Counted from the first letter of the stretch, positions 17,774 through 27,193 are shown. The stretch is DNA of 64,000 nucleotides from Deltaproteobacteria bacterium (GCA_025363655.1 JANYDK010000071.1:1-64000), one strand, 5' to 3'. Notes: generated by a model from the sequence alone, not told the origin. Numbers and translations: made by a program.

Positions 17774-19699
17774 ATGCGCCGCATTCGATTCCGATTTCAT
17801 CTCGCGACCGTGAGCTCGATCGGGCTCGTCGTGGCCCTGACGTCGGCCGGGGCGTGTCGTGCGCCCACCCAAGTGACGGCCGAGGTCTTCACCGACCTTC
17901 CGTGCGATCCGGCAAAGCCGCCGCACACGTTGATCCGGATCGGTCGACTGGACGGCAACCTCCGCCTTCGCCCGGCGACCGTCGACACGCGCACGTGCCT
18001 GAATCAGCGCGTCGGATCGATCGTCGTCGTCCCGAGCGGCAGCACCGACGAAGAGTTCGCGATCGAAGTCCTCACCAGCCTCGGCGACACGAACGCCTGC
18101 ACCGACGGACACCTCGACGGCTGCATCGTCGCTCGTCGCGCGCTGCACTTCGTCGAGCACTCCTCGCTCGATCTGCCGATCGATCTCGACTCGAACTGTC
18201 TCGGCAAGTCGTGCCCGTTCGATCAAACGTGCTCGAATGGCGAGTGCGTTTCGGCGCGTATCGCCGACCCCGATGCTTGTCATGGCTACGGTTGTCGCTT
18301 CGTCCGCCAAGGCCCGATCGACGGGGGAATTCCCGACGCGCGAGATGGCGGCGAGGTCGGTGTCGACGCATTTCCCAGCGCGGGCACGTGGGCGAAGACA
18401 TTCGGTCCCTTCGGCGGATCCAACCTCGACGTCTCGGGCCTCGCCGTCGCCCCCGATGGCTCGATCTACGTCGCGCTTCCTTTCGCGGGCACCACCACCC
18501 TCGACCGACCTCTCACGTCGAACGGAGGAGACGACGTCGCGCTCGTGAAGTACGCGCCCGATGGAACCGTGATCTGGTCACGGCAGCTCGGCAGCCTCGG
18601 GGACGACACCGCGGCTGCCCTCACGGTCGATTCCACCGGCGCGGTCTACCTCGCCGGGGACACCGAAGACTCCGGCAACTTCGACGCCGAAGGAGGCGTC
18701 GCCAACACCGGCGCGGGCGGGTTCTACATGGTGCGCTACGACGCGAGCGGCGCGCGCTCGTGGGTGCAACGTCGCGCCACTTCACCGGGCGTCTGGGACT
18801 TCTGGACCTCGCTGACGATCGATGGCGCCGGCGATCTCGTCTACGCCACCACCATCACCGAAGCCATCTCGTGGGACGGCACTCCGCGCGGCTCCGCTCC
18901 CCAGGACATCGTCGTCGCACGCTTCGCCACCAATGACGGTTCCACGAAGAAGGTGGTCACCCTCGGCGATCCCGTCGGCACACAAAAACTCGGTGGAATG
19001 GTGAGCACCGCCGAGGGTCCCGTCATCGTCGGGGCCTTCACCGGCACGCTCGGAACGCTCACCGCGTCGACGGGTCACGACGGCTTCGTCATGGGACTCG
19101 ACGCCTCGTTCACGCAACGCTGGGCCCTCTCGACCAAGGACACCGGCGCGGCCACTGGCACCGATACCGACCAATGGATCGACGCCATCAAGGTCGACAG
19201 CGTCGGCAACCTTCTCGTGGGCGGCATCGTCGGCGCGACGTCCTTCGACATGGGCGGCCGCAGCATCACCGGAGCCAACACCTTCCTCTTCGACATCGAT
19301 TCGAAGGGCGGCGTCATCTCGACCAAGACCTTCGACGTCAGCTACGGCTTCAGCTACCAAATCCGCCTCGCCACCGGCCTCTCCGACACCTTCGCCTTCT
19401 ACGGCACGTACTACACGTCAGGCCCCAGCACCTTCAGCTTCGAGAAGGGGAAGGGCCCGCTCTCCTCGCTCGGCGGGAACCACGATCTCGCGCTCGGCCA
19501 ATTCACCGCAGGCGGCGTGCTGACGAAGCAGAGAGTGTTCGGTGACGCGAAGGAGCAGGAAGTCGGACGCGTGGTGATCCTCGCGGACGGGAGCTTGGTG
19601 ATCACCGGCACGTACGTCGGGCATTTGGATTTGGGAGTGGCGCCTGGGTTGCCCGACGCGGCGACGCAGCAGAGCTTCGTCGCGAGGGTGGCGCCGTAG
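17774..19699 (+). CDS. Beta-propeller (SBBP-like) lipoprotein
   Basis: This 641-residue protein begins with a signal peptide and a probable lipobox (SAGAC). An N-terminal domain has paired cysteines (SCPFDQTCSNGEC). From about residue 200 there are repeats of the kind DVSGLAVAPDGSIYVA, ALTVDSTGAVYLAGD and AIKVDSVGNLLVGG, which look like blades of a secreted beta-propeller (SBBP type). I chose the ATG at 17774 because the signal peptide starts there; an upstream in-frame start at 17666 would add 36 residues. It sits on the opposite strand between the two paralogous VWA lipoprotein genes. Function unknown. Confidence 0.75.
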   Translation: MRRIRFRFHLATVSSIGLVVALTSAGACRAPTQVTAEVFTDLPCDPAKPPHTLIRIGRLDGNLRLRPATVDTRTCLNQRVGSIVVVPSGSTDEEFAIEVLTSLGDTNACTDGHLDGCIVARRALHFVEHSSLDLPIDLDSNCLGKSCPFDQTCSNGECVSARIADPDACHGYGCRFVRQGPIDGGIPDARDGGEVGVDAFPSAGTWAKTFGPFGGSNLDVSGLAVAPDGSIYVALPFAGTTTLDRPLTSNGGDDVALVKYAPDGTVIWSRQLGSLGDDTAAALTVDSTGAVYLAGDTEDSGNFDAEGGVANTGAGGFYMVRYDASGARSWVQRRATSPGVWDFWTSLTIDGAGDLVYATTITEAISWDGTPRGSAPQDIVVARFATNDGSTKKVVTLGDPVGTQKLGGMVSTAEGPVIVGAFTGTLGTLTASTGHDGFVMGLDASFTQRWALSTKDTGAATGTDTDQWIDAIKVDSVGNLLVGGIVGATSFDMGGRSITGANTFLFDIDSKGGVISTKTFDVSYGFSYQIRLATGLSDTFAFYGTYYTSGPSTFSFEKGKGPLSSLGGNHDLALGQFTAGGVLTKQRVFGDAKEQEVGRVVILADGSLVITGTYVGHLDLGVAPGLPDAATQQSFVARVAP

Positions 19700-19734
19700 A
19701 TCGGCAATCCGTCGGCGCGGGGAACGCACGAAAA

Positions 19735-19760
19735 AGGGAGAGCCCTTGCGGACTCTCCCT
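19735..19760 (-). terminator. Intrinsic terminator of the second VWA lipoprotein gene
   Basis: AGGGAGAG (19735-19742) pairs perfectly with CTCTCCCT (19753-19760) across a 10-base loop. On the minus strand the stem is followed directly by TTTTTC. It lies 36 bases beyond the stop at 19796. On the plus strand there is no T-run. Confidence 0.8.
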
Positions 19761-19795
19761 CTCTCAGATGTCAGATCTCGGAAAACGAGACGTTC

Positions 19796-22234
19796 TCAGT
19801 GGCAGAGCGTCTTGTCGCCGGGCACTCGCACGGTGACCACGCGCGAGTCGGTTTCCACGGTCTTGTCGCCGATGACGACGATCTTGAACGAGAACACCTG
19901 ATCCGAGCAGGTCGCCGGAGTGGTGGTGTTCTGGAGGACGAGCGCGAACGTCACGTTGGTGCCAGTGCAGACGCCGGTGAACGAGTCGAACGTGCCATCG
20001 GGACCAGCCGTGGGCAGCAAGTCGGCGGTAGCGATTCCGGGGCAGGTCGAGCCGGTCGCGACGGTGAACGAAACCGGGATTCCGTGAGTGAAGAACTTGG
20101 TCTCGTCGATGGTCGTGGTGGCCGTGTTGTCACGAGCCTCGAGCCACACGGTCTTGAAGGTGACGAACGTCGTGAACTTCGTGATTGCGTCGACAATCGC
20201 CGTGTCGATGCCGGTACCGGCCGACGTGGTGCTGAAGACGAGCGGGCAGACCTTCTTGCCTGTGCCGTCGTCGACCGGGGTCTTGGTCTTGGCGCCTGCG
20301 AGACCCGTCGCGCACATCGTGTCGCCGGCAGGGAGCGGAATGGTCGCACCGGTCTTGAGGGCGAAGTACTCGAGCTGCGGACGCGAGTTGTAGGTACCCG
20401 AGGTCGGCTCGTTGACGGCAACGCCGATCACCTTGCCGCCGATGGCGACGATCGCGTCGACGGTCGCCTTGACCGTCGGCGGCTTGTCCCCCGTCGGGAA
20501 GCTGGAAACGGCGTAATTGTCCGTCACGCCCTCCGGCGAGAGGTTGTCGGGGTCGCCCGCGAGCGTGTGCTCCGGTGCATCGGTGCTGATGACGAAGATC
20601 GGCTGCGCGTCCTTGCGGAAGCCCATCCCGCCGATCGTGCCGTGGCCCTTGGTGGCATCGAAGCCCACCGTCGGGTCGAATTTCGGCGTCCAAACCGCGC
20701 CACCGGGGCCCGTGAAGGCGTTGCCCGTCGCCGCGAGGTAGAGGCCGGGAACCTGTGCTTCAGGTCCATCGTTGCCGCCGCCCGCGACGTACTTGCCGAC
20801 GCCCGTCTGTGCGTCGGTGACGTTGGTCGTGACGCGTTGCCAGAGCTTGAAGGGGAAATCGCCCGTGCTGCCGTACGGCGAGATGGGCAGGTCACGGTGA
20901 TCGCCGACGCCGACTGCGACGTCGGGAATCGCCGCCGTGAGCTTGGTGATGATCGACTTGAGCGACGTCTGGATGCCGCTGATCGTTCCACCCATCGACC
21001 CCGTCGTATCCGTCACGAAGCCCACGTCCGCCTTCTTGATCTGCGGCTTGAACGTCAGCTCCTGCGTACGCGGCAAACCCTTGTACGGAAGGTCGAACGA
21101 GAAGCCCGAGATCGTCCCCGGGTTGCTCGCCGGGTTCAGCGGGTCGGTGCCGGCGGCGACCTCTTCGGCGTCGGTGTAGCCGTCGCCGTCGGTGTCAGGC
21201 TTGGTCGGGCTCGTGTGGTACTTGGTCGACTCGTCCTTGTCGGAGAGGCCGTCGTTGTCGCTGTCGGTGTCGCGGAAGTCGGGGATGCCGTCGCCGTCGC
21301 TGTCGACCGGCGGCGTGACGACGCTGGTGTCGCCCGCTTCGGCGGCGTCGGTGAGCCCGTCGCCGTCGCTGTCGAGATCGAGGTAGTCGGCGGTGCCGTC
21401 CTTGTCGGTGTCGACGCCGTCGCCCTTGCCCTCGTGGAAGTTCGAGATGGTGTCGCCGTCGTCGTCGGTCTTGTCGGGCGTGCCGCAGCCGCCGCCGACG
21501 CAGCTGGTGCCGGTCGCGCAGATGACGTTGCAAGCGCCGCAGTTGTTCGGGTCGAAGGCGGTGTTGGTGCAGACGCTGGAGCCGCCGGCGGTGGGCGTGC
21601 AGAGCGTGTTCGGCGCCGGGCATGAGCTCGTGCACTTGCCGACGCTGCAGGCCTCGCCCGTCTTGCACTTCACGGCGCAATCGCCGCAGTTGTTCGGGTC
21701 GTTCTGGGTGTCGATGCAGGCCTTGTCGCAGACCTTGAGCGTGCCCGGACAGGCGATGCCGCAGCCCTTGGCGCCCGCGCAGACCTCACCAGCGACGCAT
21801 TTGGTGCCGCAGGTTCCGCAGTTGTTCGGGTCGATGTCGGTGTTGGTGCAGGAGGTGCCGCAGAGCGTGTTCGGCGCGGTGCAGGCCGAGGCCGAGCCAC
21901 ACTTGCCGGCGGTGCAGACTTCGCCCGTCTTGCAAGCGGTGCCGCAATCGCCGCAGTTGGCGGGATCGAACTTCACGCTGGTGCAGACGCCGCCGCACAC
22001 CTTCTGATCGGAGGAACACTTGCCGCCGCTGGTGTCGCCGCCGCCGGTGTCGTCACCCGGGAGCCCGGTGTCGACGCCGGGCGTGCCGGTGTCGTCACCG
22101 CCGGTGGCGTCGATGGTGCTGCTTCCGCAACCGACCGCGAGCGCGAGGAAGAGACCGGCAGAGACACCGACGAAGATCGGGCGAAGCGCCGACGAGGGCG
22201 CGACGAGCGTGGAGAACGACGTTCGCTTAAGCAT
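19796..22234 (-). CDS. Cysteine-repeat / calcium-repeat / VWA lipoprotein (paralogue 2)
   Basis: This 812-residue protein has the same domain order as the protein at 15184-17550: lipobox (LAVGC), Gly/Asp/Thr linker, about six cysteine repeats with NCG-x-C, Asp-rich calcium repeats ([19 protein letters not shown]), VWA domain with DTTGSMGG, and the same C-terminal domain ending TVRVPG. Long runs in the VWA and C-terminal parts are identical or nearly so, while the N-terminal repeats differ in number. It ends at a strong terminator. It may be a surface adhesin or binding protein; ligand unknown. Confidence 0.8.
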   Translation of the reverse strand: MLKRTSFSTLVAPSSALRPIFVGVSAGLFLALAVGCGSSTIDATGGDDTGTPGVDTGLPGDDTGGGDTSGGKCSSDQKVCGGVCTSVKFDPANCGDCGTACKTGEVCTAGKCGSASACTAPNTLCGTSCTNTDIDPNNCGTCGTKCVAGEVCAGAKGCGIACPGTLKVCDKACIDTQNDPNNCGDCAVKCKTGEACSVGKCTSSCPAPNTLCTPTAGGSSVCTNTAFDPNNCGACNVICATGTSCVGGGCGTPDKTDDDGDTISNFHEGKGDGVDTDKDGTADYLDLDSDGDGLTDAAEAGDTSVVTPPVDSDGDGIPDFRDTDSDNDGLSDKDESTKYHTSPTKPDTDGDGYTDAEEVAAGTDPLNPASNPGTISGFSFDLPYKGLPRTQELTFKPQIKKADVGFVTDTTGSMGGTISGIQTSLKSIITKLTAAIPDVAVGVGDHRDLPISPYGSTGDFPFKLWQRVTTNVTDAQTGVGKYVAGGGNDGPEAQVPGLYLAATGNAFTGPGGAVWTPKFDPTVGFDATKGHGTIGGMGFRKDAQPIFVISTDAPEHTLAGDPDNLSPEGVTDNYAVSSFPTGDKPPTVKATVDAIVAIGGKVIGVAVNEPTSGTYNSRPQLEYFALKTGATIPLPAGDTMCATGLAGAKTKTPVDDGTGKKVCPLVFSTTSAGTGIDTAIVDAITKFTTFVTFKTVWLEARDNTATTTIDETKFFTHGIPVSFTVATGSTCPGIATADLLPTAGPDGTFDSFTGVCTGTNVTFALVLQNTTTPATCSDQVFSFKIVVIGDKTVETDSRVVTVRVPGDKTLCH

Positions 22235-22579
22235 GGCAACTCCTTGGAGCAGTGGGAGCAGAGACGGAGAAACCCAGGGCCATCGCGTCGCATCGGAGTG
22301 AGCGACGAATGGTGAAGCTGGAGCGAAGAACCTCTAGTCACGGGTGAGCTCGCTCGGCTCGACCTGGTCGTTCAGCGACGAATGAAGGGGAGCTTCATTC
22401 AAAACCCGTCGCCCAATTTGCTCGACCACGCCGCATTTACCGAGGAACGAGGTACACGAAGGCCCGAGGCACACAGAAGTGCCCCGAAGTTCCGTCCCCC
22501 AACTCGCTGCTCGGCGGCGTTTTTCCTGTCAGCCACCGCGGTGGCTGACGTCCGCGCCCGCCGGCACTAGGTCGTTCTC
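22235..22579. other. Intergenic region upstream of purF
   Basis: No gene was found in these 345 bases. They hold a short hairpin at 22380-22400 (arms GAATGAAG/CTTCATTC) and a perfect 22-bp palindrome at 22528-22549. They must contain the promoters of the divergent lipoprotein gene and of purF, but no convincing -35/-10 pair was seen. Confidence 0.5.
22528..22549. promoter_or_regulatory. Perfect 22-bp palindrome upstream of purF
   Basis: The arms are GTCAGCCACCG and its exact complement. The site lies 30 bases before the purF start codon. There is no T-run after it on either strand, so an operator or a 5'-leader hairpin is more likely than a terminator. The binding factor is unknown. Confidence 0.5.
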
Positions 22580-24076
22580 ATGTCCAAACATCGACACCTA
22601 AAGGTTCTGGACCCGGAAGCGGTAGCAGGTGTCGAACGGCGCGCAAGCCTGCACGATTCTGACGAGCATTTCCACGACGAGTGCGGCGTGTTCGGTATTT
22701 TTCGGCACGCCGAGGCGGCCAACCTCACGTATCTCGGCCTCCACGCACTGCAGCATCGCGGGCAAGAATCGGCGGGAATCGTCACCAGCGATGGCGAGCA
22801 ACTCTTCGCGCACCGCGCCATGGGGCTCGTCCAGGACGTTTTCACCCCCGAGGCGCTGAAGAAGCTGCCGGGCGAGTCGGCCATCGGTCACGTCCGCTAT
22901 TCGACCGCCGGCGGCTCGCACGCACGCAACGCGCAGCCCCTGGCCGTCGACACCGCGCACGGCTCCATCGCCCTCGCGCACAACGGCAACCTCACCAACG
23001 CCGAAGAGCTCCGCTCCACGCTCGAAGCGCGCGGCTCGATCTTCGGCTCGTCGACCGACACCGAGGTCATCGTCCACCTGATCGCGCTCTCCCGCGCGGC
23101 CGGCGTCGTCGACAAGCTCATCGACGCTCTCCATCAAGTCCGCGGCGCCTACTCGCTGGTGATGCAGACGCGCGACATGATCGTCGCCGTGCGCGATCCG
23201 ATGGGCGTGCGGCCACTGGTCCTCGGTCGCATCAACGGCGCGCACGTGGTCGCGAGCGAGCCGACCGCGTTCGATCTCATCGGCGCCGAATACGTGCGCG
23301 ATCTCGACCCGGGTGAGATGCTCGTCATCAACGGCGACGGTCTCCGCTCGCTCACGCCCTTCCCCAAGGCGGAACGACACCTCTGCGTCTTCGAATACAT
23401 CTACTTCGCGCGCCCCGATTCGAAGATCGAAGGTCGCAGCGTCTACACCACGCGCAAGGCCCTCGGAAAGCGGCTCGCCAAAGAGCACCCGATCGACGGG
23501 GACATCGTCATCCCGGTGCCCGACAGCGGCGTCCCGGCTGCCGTCGGATACTCGGAGGCGAGCGGCATCCAGTTCGACCTCGGCCTCGTCCGCTCGCACT
23601 ACGTCGGGCGCACCTTCATCGAGCCGCAGCAGAGCATCCGTCACTTCGGCGTGCGCTTGAAGCTCAACCCGGTCGCCGATCTCCTCAAGGGCAAGCGCGT
23701 GATCGTCGTCGACGACTCGATCGTCCGCGGCACCACGTCCCGAAAGATCGTCAAAATGGTCCGCGACGCCGGCGCCAAAGAGGTGCACATGCGCATCTCG
23801 TCGCCGCCGACGCAGTGGCCGTGCTTCTACGGCATCGACACCCCGTCGCGCCGCGAGCTCATCGCCTCGTCTCACTCCACCGCGGAAATCGCGCGCTACA
23901 TCACCGCCGACACGGTCGGCTACATGTCGATCGAAGCGACGCTCGAAGCAGTGCGCGGCGAGAAGGCCGCCGACATCTCGCGCGCCGGCCTCTGCCATGC
24001 GTGCTTCTCCGGCGACTACCCCATCCCCGTCGCGCCCGGCCACGAAGCGAAGCAACTCCGCCTCGTCGGCCTCTGA
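22580..24076 (+). CDS. purF: Amidophosphoribosyltransferase
   Basis: This 498-residue enzyme makes phosphoribosylamine from PRPP and glutamine, the first committed step of purine synthesis. It has an N-terminal propeptide ending HFHDE, removed to expose the nucleophile in CGVFGIF (Cys at about residue 35). The glutaminase domain has HNGNLTN; the PRPP loop is [13 protein letters not shown]. Cysteines for a [4Fe-4S] cluster are present as in the Bacillus type ([28 protein letters not shown]). It stands alone. A 22-bp palindrome lies just upstream of its start. Confidence 0.95.
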   Translation: MSKHRHLKVLDPEAVAGVERRASLHDSDEHFHDECGVFGIFRHAEAANLTYLGLHALQHRGQESAGIVTSDGEQLFAHRAMGLVQDVFTPEALKKLPGESAIGHVRYSTAGGSHARNAQPLAVDTAHGSIALAHNGNLTNAEELRSTLEARGSIFGSSTDTEVIVHLIALSRAAGVVDKLIDALHQVRGAYSLVMQTRDMIVAVRDPMGVRPLVLGRINGAHVVASEPTAFDLIGAEYVRDLDPGEMLVINGDGLRSLTPFPKAERHLCVFEYIYFARPDSKIEGRSVYTTRKALGKRLAKEHPIDGDIVIPVPDSGVPAAVGYSEASGIQFDLGLVRSHYVGRTFIEPQQSIRHFGVRLKLNPVADLLKGKRVIVVDDSIVRGTTSRKIVKMVRDAGAKEVHMRISSPPTQWPCFYGIDTPSRRELIASSHSTAEIARYITADTVGYMSIEATLEAVRGEKAADISRAGLCHACFSGDYPIPVAPGHEAKQLRLVGL

Positions 24077-24080
24077 GGCC

Positions 24081-24728
24081 TCACTTCGTCTTCGGCTTCG
24101 CCTTCGGCTGCCTCGCGGGCGACTTCGGCTTCGACGGCGCCGCACGTGGCAGTGCGCCTTGTAGCAAGAGGTCGACGAGCTTCTCGAGGAACTCTTCGCC
24201 GATGGTCTCGCGCCGCATGAAGATCATGTGGTGAATGGTGCCGATCATCGTGCCGGGGAGCATGAGCGGGTCGATGTCTGCCGCCAGCTCGCCGCGCGCG
24301 ATCGCCTGCTCCATCAGCCGACGCGGCACCTGCTCGTGATCGGCGCGGAGCGAGAGCATGATTTCGAGGAGCTCGGGCTGCTCGCCATCGCCGACGAGCA
24401 TGCGAATCATCGAGCAGCCGATGGGCGAGCTGGCCGCGATGATCATGCGGCGACCGAGGGCGAGGAGATCGCCGCGAAGGGAGCCCGTCTCTTCGAACTG
24501 CAACTTCGACTGCGCCATCAGCTTGAGGGCGGCGCGCACGAGATCGGCCTTCGTCGGCCAGCGTCGGTAGATGGTGGTCTTGTTGACCTGCGCGCGGCTG
24601 GCCACCTCGTCGATGGTGAGCGCGCCGTAGCCACCTTCGGCGAGCGCCTCGATGGTCGCGCGCAACACCCCGTCGACCACGGGGGCCCCGCGGGTGAGCG
24701 GCTTCTTCTTCGCCGGGCGCGCCTTCAT
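24081..24728 (-). CDS. TetR-family repressor
   Basis: This 215-residue regulator has an N-terminal helix-turn-helix (ALTIDEVASRAQVNKTTIYRRWPTKADLV, about residues 37-65), preceded by a Lys/Pro/Arg-rich arm. The C-terminal ligand domain (about 80-195) contains GTMIGTIHHMIFMRRE, and the protein ends in a Lys/Pro tail. It is divergent from an ECF sigma gene, and two copies of a 21-bp palindromic site lie between them, so it probably represses itself and the sigma gene. The ligand is unknown. The gene converges on purF with four bases between the stops. Confidence 0.87.
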   Translation of the reverse strand: MKARPAKKKPLTRGAPVVDGVLRATIEALAEGGYGALTIDEVASRAQVNKTTIYRRWPTKADLVRAALKLMAQSKLQFEETGSLRGDLLALGRRMIIAASSPIGCSMIRMLVGDGEQPELLEIMLSLRADHEQVPRRLMEQAIARGELAADIDPLMLPGTMIGTIHHMIFMRRETIGEEFLEKLVDLLLQGALPRAAPSKPKSPARQPKAKPKTK

Positions 24729-24746
24729 CTTTCTTCGTCTTTATGA

Positions 24747-24767
24747 AGCGTTTCGAGCGGAAACGCT
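24747..24767. promoter_or_regulatory. Inverted repeat next to the TetR start
   Basis: AGCGTTTC (24747-24754) and GAAACGCT (24760-24767) form perfect 8-bp arms around five bases. It is 19 bases upstream of the TetR start codon. Its sequence differs from the two TetR-type sites further away, so it may be bound by another factor or form a leader hairpin. Confidence 0.45.
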
Positions 24768-24782
24768 AGGCGCAATCAAATC

Positions 24783-24803
24783 ATCGCAACTGATAGTTGC
24801 AAT
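24783..24803. promoter_or_regulatory. TetR operator candidate, copy 1
   Basis: The site is ATCGCAAC, five bases, then GTTGCAAT. It matches copy 2 at 24828-24848 in 17 of 21 positions. The copies are in the same orientation, 45 bp centre to centre. Confidence 0.68.
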
Positions 24804-24827
24804 CCTTCTCGGAGCTGCTACCTCTAC

Positions 24828-24848
24828 ATCGCAACAGCCAGTTGCGAT
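24828..24848. promoter_or_regulatory. TetR operator candidate, copy 2
   Basis: The site has perfect arms ATCGCAAC and GTTGCGAT, extended by C/G to 9 bp each (24827-24849). It lies 120 bp upstream of the ECF sigma gene and 99 bp from the TetR start. Confidence 0.7.
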
Positions 24849-24968
24849 GTCGGGGATACCTGACACGAGGCTGACATTGGCCTCGATTAGCGTCTCGACG
24901 AGTGGGATGCGGTCGGACCTCCGCCCGTTTCCGCGTCCACGGAGTGCCCCCCGGCACGGAGTGAACCC

Positions 24969-25592
24969 ATGACCCTAGCTCTCCGCCTTCCGCTCCCCGA
25001 GACGTCCCCTGCTCCTGCCCCGCTCCTCGCGCGCGCCCGGAGGATTCATCTCCTTCCTCCGCTGCCGCCGCAGAAGAGCCCGCGCTCGGTCGTGCTCGAG
25101 GCGATCGACGATCCGGTGATCCGTCGCCGCCTCTTCGACAAGGCGCGCTCCTTCCTCGGCAACGCCGCCGACGCCGAAGAGTGTGTGCAGGACACGCTCC
25201 TCCTCGCCGCGCGCAACGCCCACCGCTTCGAAGATCGCGCCGCGCCGACGACGTGGCTCTTCAGCATCCTCATCAACAGCTGCCGCATGTACATCCGCCG
25301 CGTCGCCCGCCACGACGGCCCCCGCTTCGACCCCGTCTCCGAGCCGGTCGGCGATCCTCACGGCATCGATCCCGAGCGCCAGATGATGGGCGCCGAGGTC
25401 GAAGCCTGCGTCCGCCGCGTGCTCGATCGTTCATCGACCGAAGACCAGCAAATCTTCGAGAGCTGCGTCGCCGGCTCGATGGGCCCGCTCGAATTCAGCC
25501 GCGCCCACGGCTTGTCGGAGTCGATGGTGAAGACCCGGCTCTATCGATTGCGGCGGAGGATGGCCGCCGAGCTCGGCGAGCTCGCGGGTTGA
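24969..25592 (+). CDS. ECF-family RNA polymerase sigma factor
   Basis: This 207-residue extracytoplasmic-function sigma factor has region 2 in ADAEECVQDTLLLAARNAHRFEDRAAPTTWLFSILINSC (about 69-107, with its -10 recognition helix at the Trp-Leu-Phe end). Region 4 is DQQIFESCVAGSMGPLEFSRAHGLSESMVKTRLYRLRRRM (about 160-198), ending in the -35 helix-turn-helix. The N-terminal 35 residues are Pro/Leu-rich and look unfolded. No anti-sigma gene follows; the next gene converges. The divergent TetR gene and the shared operators suggest ligand-controlled expression rather than anti-sigma control. Confidence 0.85.
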   Translation: MTLALRLPLPETSPAPAPLLARARRIHLLPPLPPQKSPRSVVLEAIDDPVIRRRLFDKARSFLGNAADAEECVQDTLLLAARNAHRFEDRAAPTTWLFSILINSCRMYIRRVARHDGPRFDPVSEPVGDPHGIDPERQMMGAEVEACVRRVLDRSSTEDQQIFESCVAGSMGPLEFSRAHGLSESMVKTRLYRLRRRMAAELGELAG

Positions 25593-25604
25593 GTCCTCCG
25601 CGCC

Positions 25605-26525
25605 TCACGCGACGAGCTGCGCGGTTTTCGTAGGCGATTTCGCGCCGAGGCCGAGCCCGAACCTCTTCTTCGTGAACCCTGTCGCGAGCGCCAAGATCGC
25701 GTCGCTCCAGCGCGTCGGCAGCATTCGCAAGAAGCCGATCATCAGCCCGGCGCTGAACGGCGCGACGTACCGCGGGCGGGGCCTTCGCGACGTCGCCGCC
25801 TTCGCGATCGCCTTCGCGATCACCGAAGCGTCTACGGCCGTGCGATCGGAGAGTGCACGGAGCTCGTCGGCGCGAGCGAGCACCGGGGCGTAAGGTGACG
25901 ACGAATCACGACGATACTTGTCGCCTTCGCTCATCGAACGGTCGGTGAAGTTGGTGGCGATGACGCCGGGCTCGATGAGCGAGACCTGCACGCCGAACGG
26001 ACGCAGCTCGACGCGGAGCGCATCGGAGAGCGATTCGACCGCGTACTTCGTCGAGTTGTAGACGCCCATCAGCGGCAACGTCAGTCGTCCGCCGAGGCTC
26101 GAGACGTTGACGAGGGTGCCCGCACCTCGCGCGCGCATCTTCGGAAGAAACGCGCGAACCATCGCCATCAATCCGAAGACGTTGGTCTCGTATTGCGCGC
26201 GCATGTCGGCGTCGGTGATGAGCTCGGTCGGTCCGGCCGTTCCGTAGCCGGCGTTGTTGACGAGCACGTCGAGCCCGTGGCCATCGGTCTGCGCGTCGAC
26301 GAACGCGACGGCGTCGGCGATCGATGCAGCGTCGGTGACGTCGAGGCGCAGGGTCTCGAGAATTCCCGGCGCATCTTTCGCGAGCTCTTCCCGCACTTCC
26401 GCGAGCGCCTTCTCGTTGCGACCGGTGGCGATGACGTGATGTCCGAGTCGCGCGAGGTGAAGCGCAGTTGCGCGGCCGATGCCAGCGGTGGCGCCGGTGA
26501 TGAGGATGACGCGGGCCTTCGACAT
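25605..26525 (-). CDS. Short-chain dehydrogenase/reductase
   Basis: This 306-residue NAD(P)-dependent oxidoreductase is of the classical SDR type. The cofactor loop is TGATAGIG (about residues 10-17); the structural motif is VNNAGYG. The catalytic set is Ser in VNVSSLGG and YNSTK. The basic Arg after TG suggests NADPH. The C-terminal extension (about 250-306), with SAGLMIGFLRMLP and a basic end, may associate with the membrane. GGAG sits six bases before the ATG. An 18-bp palindrome at 26540-26557 places it under the nearby TetR regulator. The substrate is unknown. Confidence 0.88.
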   Translation of the reverse strand: MSKARVILITGATAGIGRATALHLARLGHHVIATGRNEKALAEVREELAKDAPGILETLRLDVTDAASIADAVAFVDAQTDGHGLDVLVNNAGYGTAGPTELITDADMRAQYETNVFGLMAMVRAFLPKMRARGAGTLVNVSSLGGRLTLPLMGVYNSTKYAVESLSDALRVELRPFGVQVSLIEPGVIATNFTDRSMSEGDKYRRDSSSPYAPVLARADELRALSDRTAVDASVIAKAIAKAATSRRPRPRYVAPFSAGLMIGFLRMLPTRWSDAILALATGFTKKRFGLGLGAKSPTKTAQLVA

Positions 26526-26539
26526 GGTGGGCTCCTAAC

Positions 26540-26557
26540 GGAATGAAAGTTCATTCC
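26540..26557. promoter_or_regulatory. Operator 1 of the second TetR module
   Basis: GGAATGAA and TTCATTCC form perfect arms around AG, 14 bases upstream of the SDR start codon. The other two copies, at 27165 and 27934, differ only at one arm position and in the central two bases. Confidence 0.75.
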
Positions 26558-26585
26558 TATCGTTGCGGAAGAAAACGACCGAGAA

Positions 26586-27179
26586 TCAGGCGCGAATCGC
26601 CTCCCAGCAGCACTGTTCGGCTTCTTGGAAGAGGCGTGGAGAGAGCACGAGTTGGCCCTCGGACCCAGCACGGACGACGCCGAGGAAGGCACCGTTCATG
26701 AGCGCGAGGAGCAGCGACGGCTCGAGGGGCTTGAGGACGCCGAGCGACTGCGCTTGGCGAATCATCGCGTCGGCGAAGTCGAGCAGTTGGTGCTCGAGCG
26801 CCTTGCTCTGGGCGTCGAGATACGAGCTGTGATGGTGGAACTCGAGGAAGGCGAACTCACGTTGGTGGGCGAGCGCGAACTCGGCCATGCGGTGAAAAAT
26901 GGCTCGAAACTGCTCGCGCGGCGGACGGTCGTGAGGAAACTCGTGGAGCACCATCTGCGCGATGACGGTCTTCCACTTGCGGTAGAGCGCGTTGACGAGC
27001 GCTTCCTTGCTCTCGAAGTAGCGATAGATGGTGCCCGCTCCGACCTTCGCTCGCTCGGCGATCTCGGGGACCGCCGTTCCGTGAAACCCTCGCTCCACGA
27101 AGAGCTCGAGGGCCGCCTCGAGGATGGCGTCGGGTTTGTCGGTGCTGAGGCGGGACACGCGAGTGGAGTGAATATTCAT
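26586..27179 (-). CDS. TetR-family regulator
   Basis: This regulator of about 197 residues has the DNA-binding helix-turn-helix AVPEIAERAKVGAGTIYRYF with the usual ESKEALVNALY after it (about residues 35-65). The C-terminal domain carries a His-rich run (EFHHHSSYLD) that could bind a ligand or metal. The first Met codon at 27179 lies inside an 18-bp operator, and no ribosome binding site precedes it. A GTG at 27158 (Val-Ser-Arg-Leu) is the alternative start. The lipoprotein gene ends 14 bases upstream, so both may share a transcript. Three operators of one sequence mark its likely targets: the SDR gene, itself and the lipoprotein gene. Confidence 0.85.
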   Translation of the reverse strand: MNIHSTRVSRLSTDKPDAILEAALELFVERGFHGTAVPEIAERAKVGAGTIYRYFESKEALVNALYRKWKTVIAQMVLHEFPHDRPPREQFRAIFHRMAEFALAHQREFAFLEFHHHSSYLDAQSKALEHQLLDFADAMIRQAQSLGVLKPLEPSLLLALMNGAFLGVVRAGSEGQLVLSPRLFQEAEQCCWEAIRA

Positions 27180-27182
27180 TCC
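27165..27182. promoter_or_regulatory. Operator 2 of the second TetR module, over the TetR start
   Basis: GGAGTGAA-TA-TTCATTCC, identical to operator 3. The TetR ATG (27179-27177) lies within it, so bound repressor would cover the start region. Confidence 0.75.
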
Positions 27183-27193
27183 TGTCGCGCTCG

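Noticed and set aside
15760-21625. Open frames of about 600 residues antisense to both VWA lipoprotein genes
   Set aside because: They mirror the repeats of the real genes and carry no signal peptide or motif of their own.
22380-22400. Hairpin GAATGAAG/CTTCATTC upstream of purF as a fourth TetR operator
   Set aside because: The arms resemble the TetR half-sites at 26540, 27165 and 27934, but the spacing between half-sites is seven bases instead of two, so it would not fit the same dimer.
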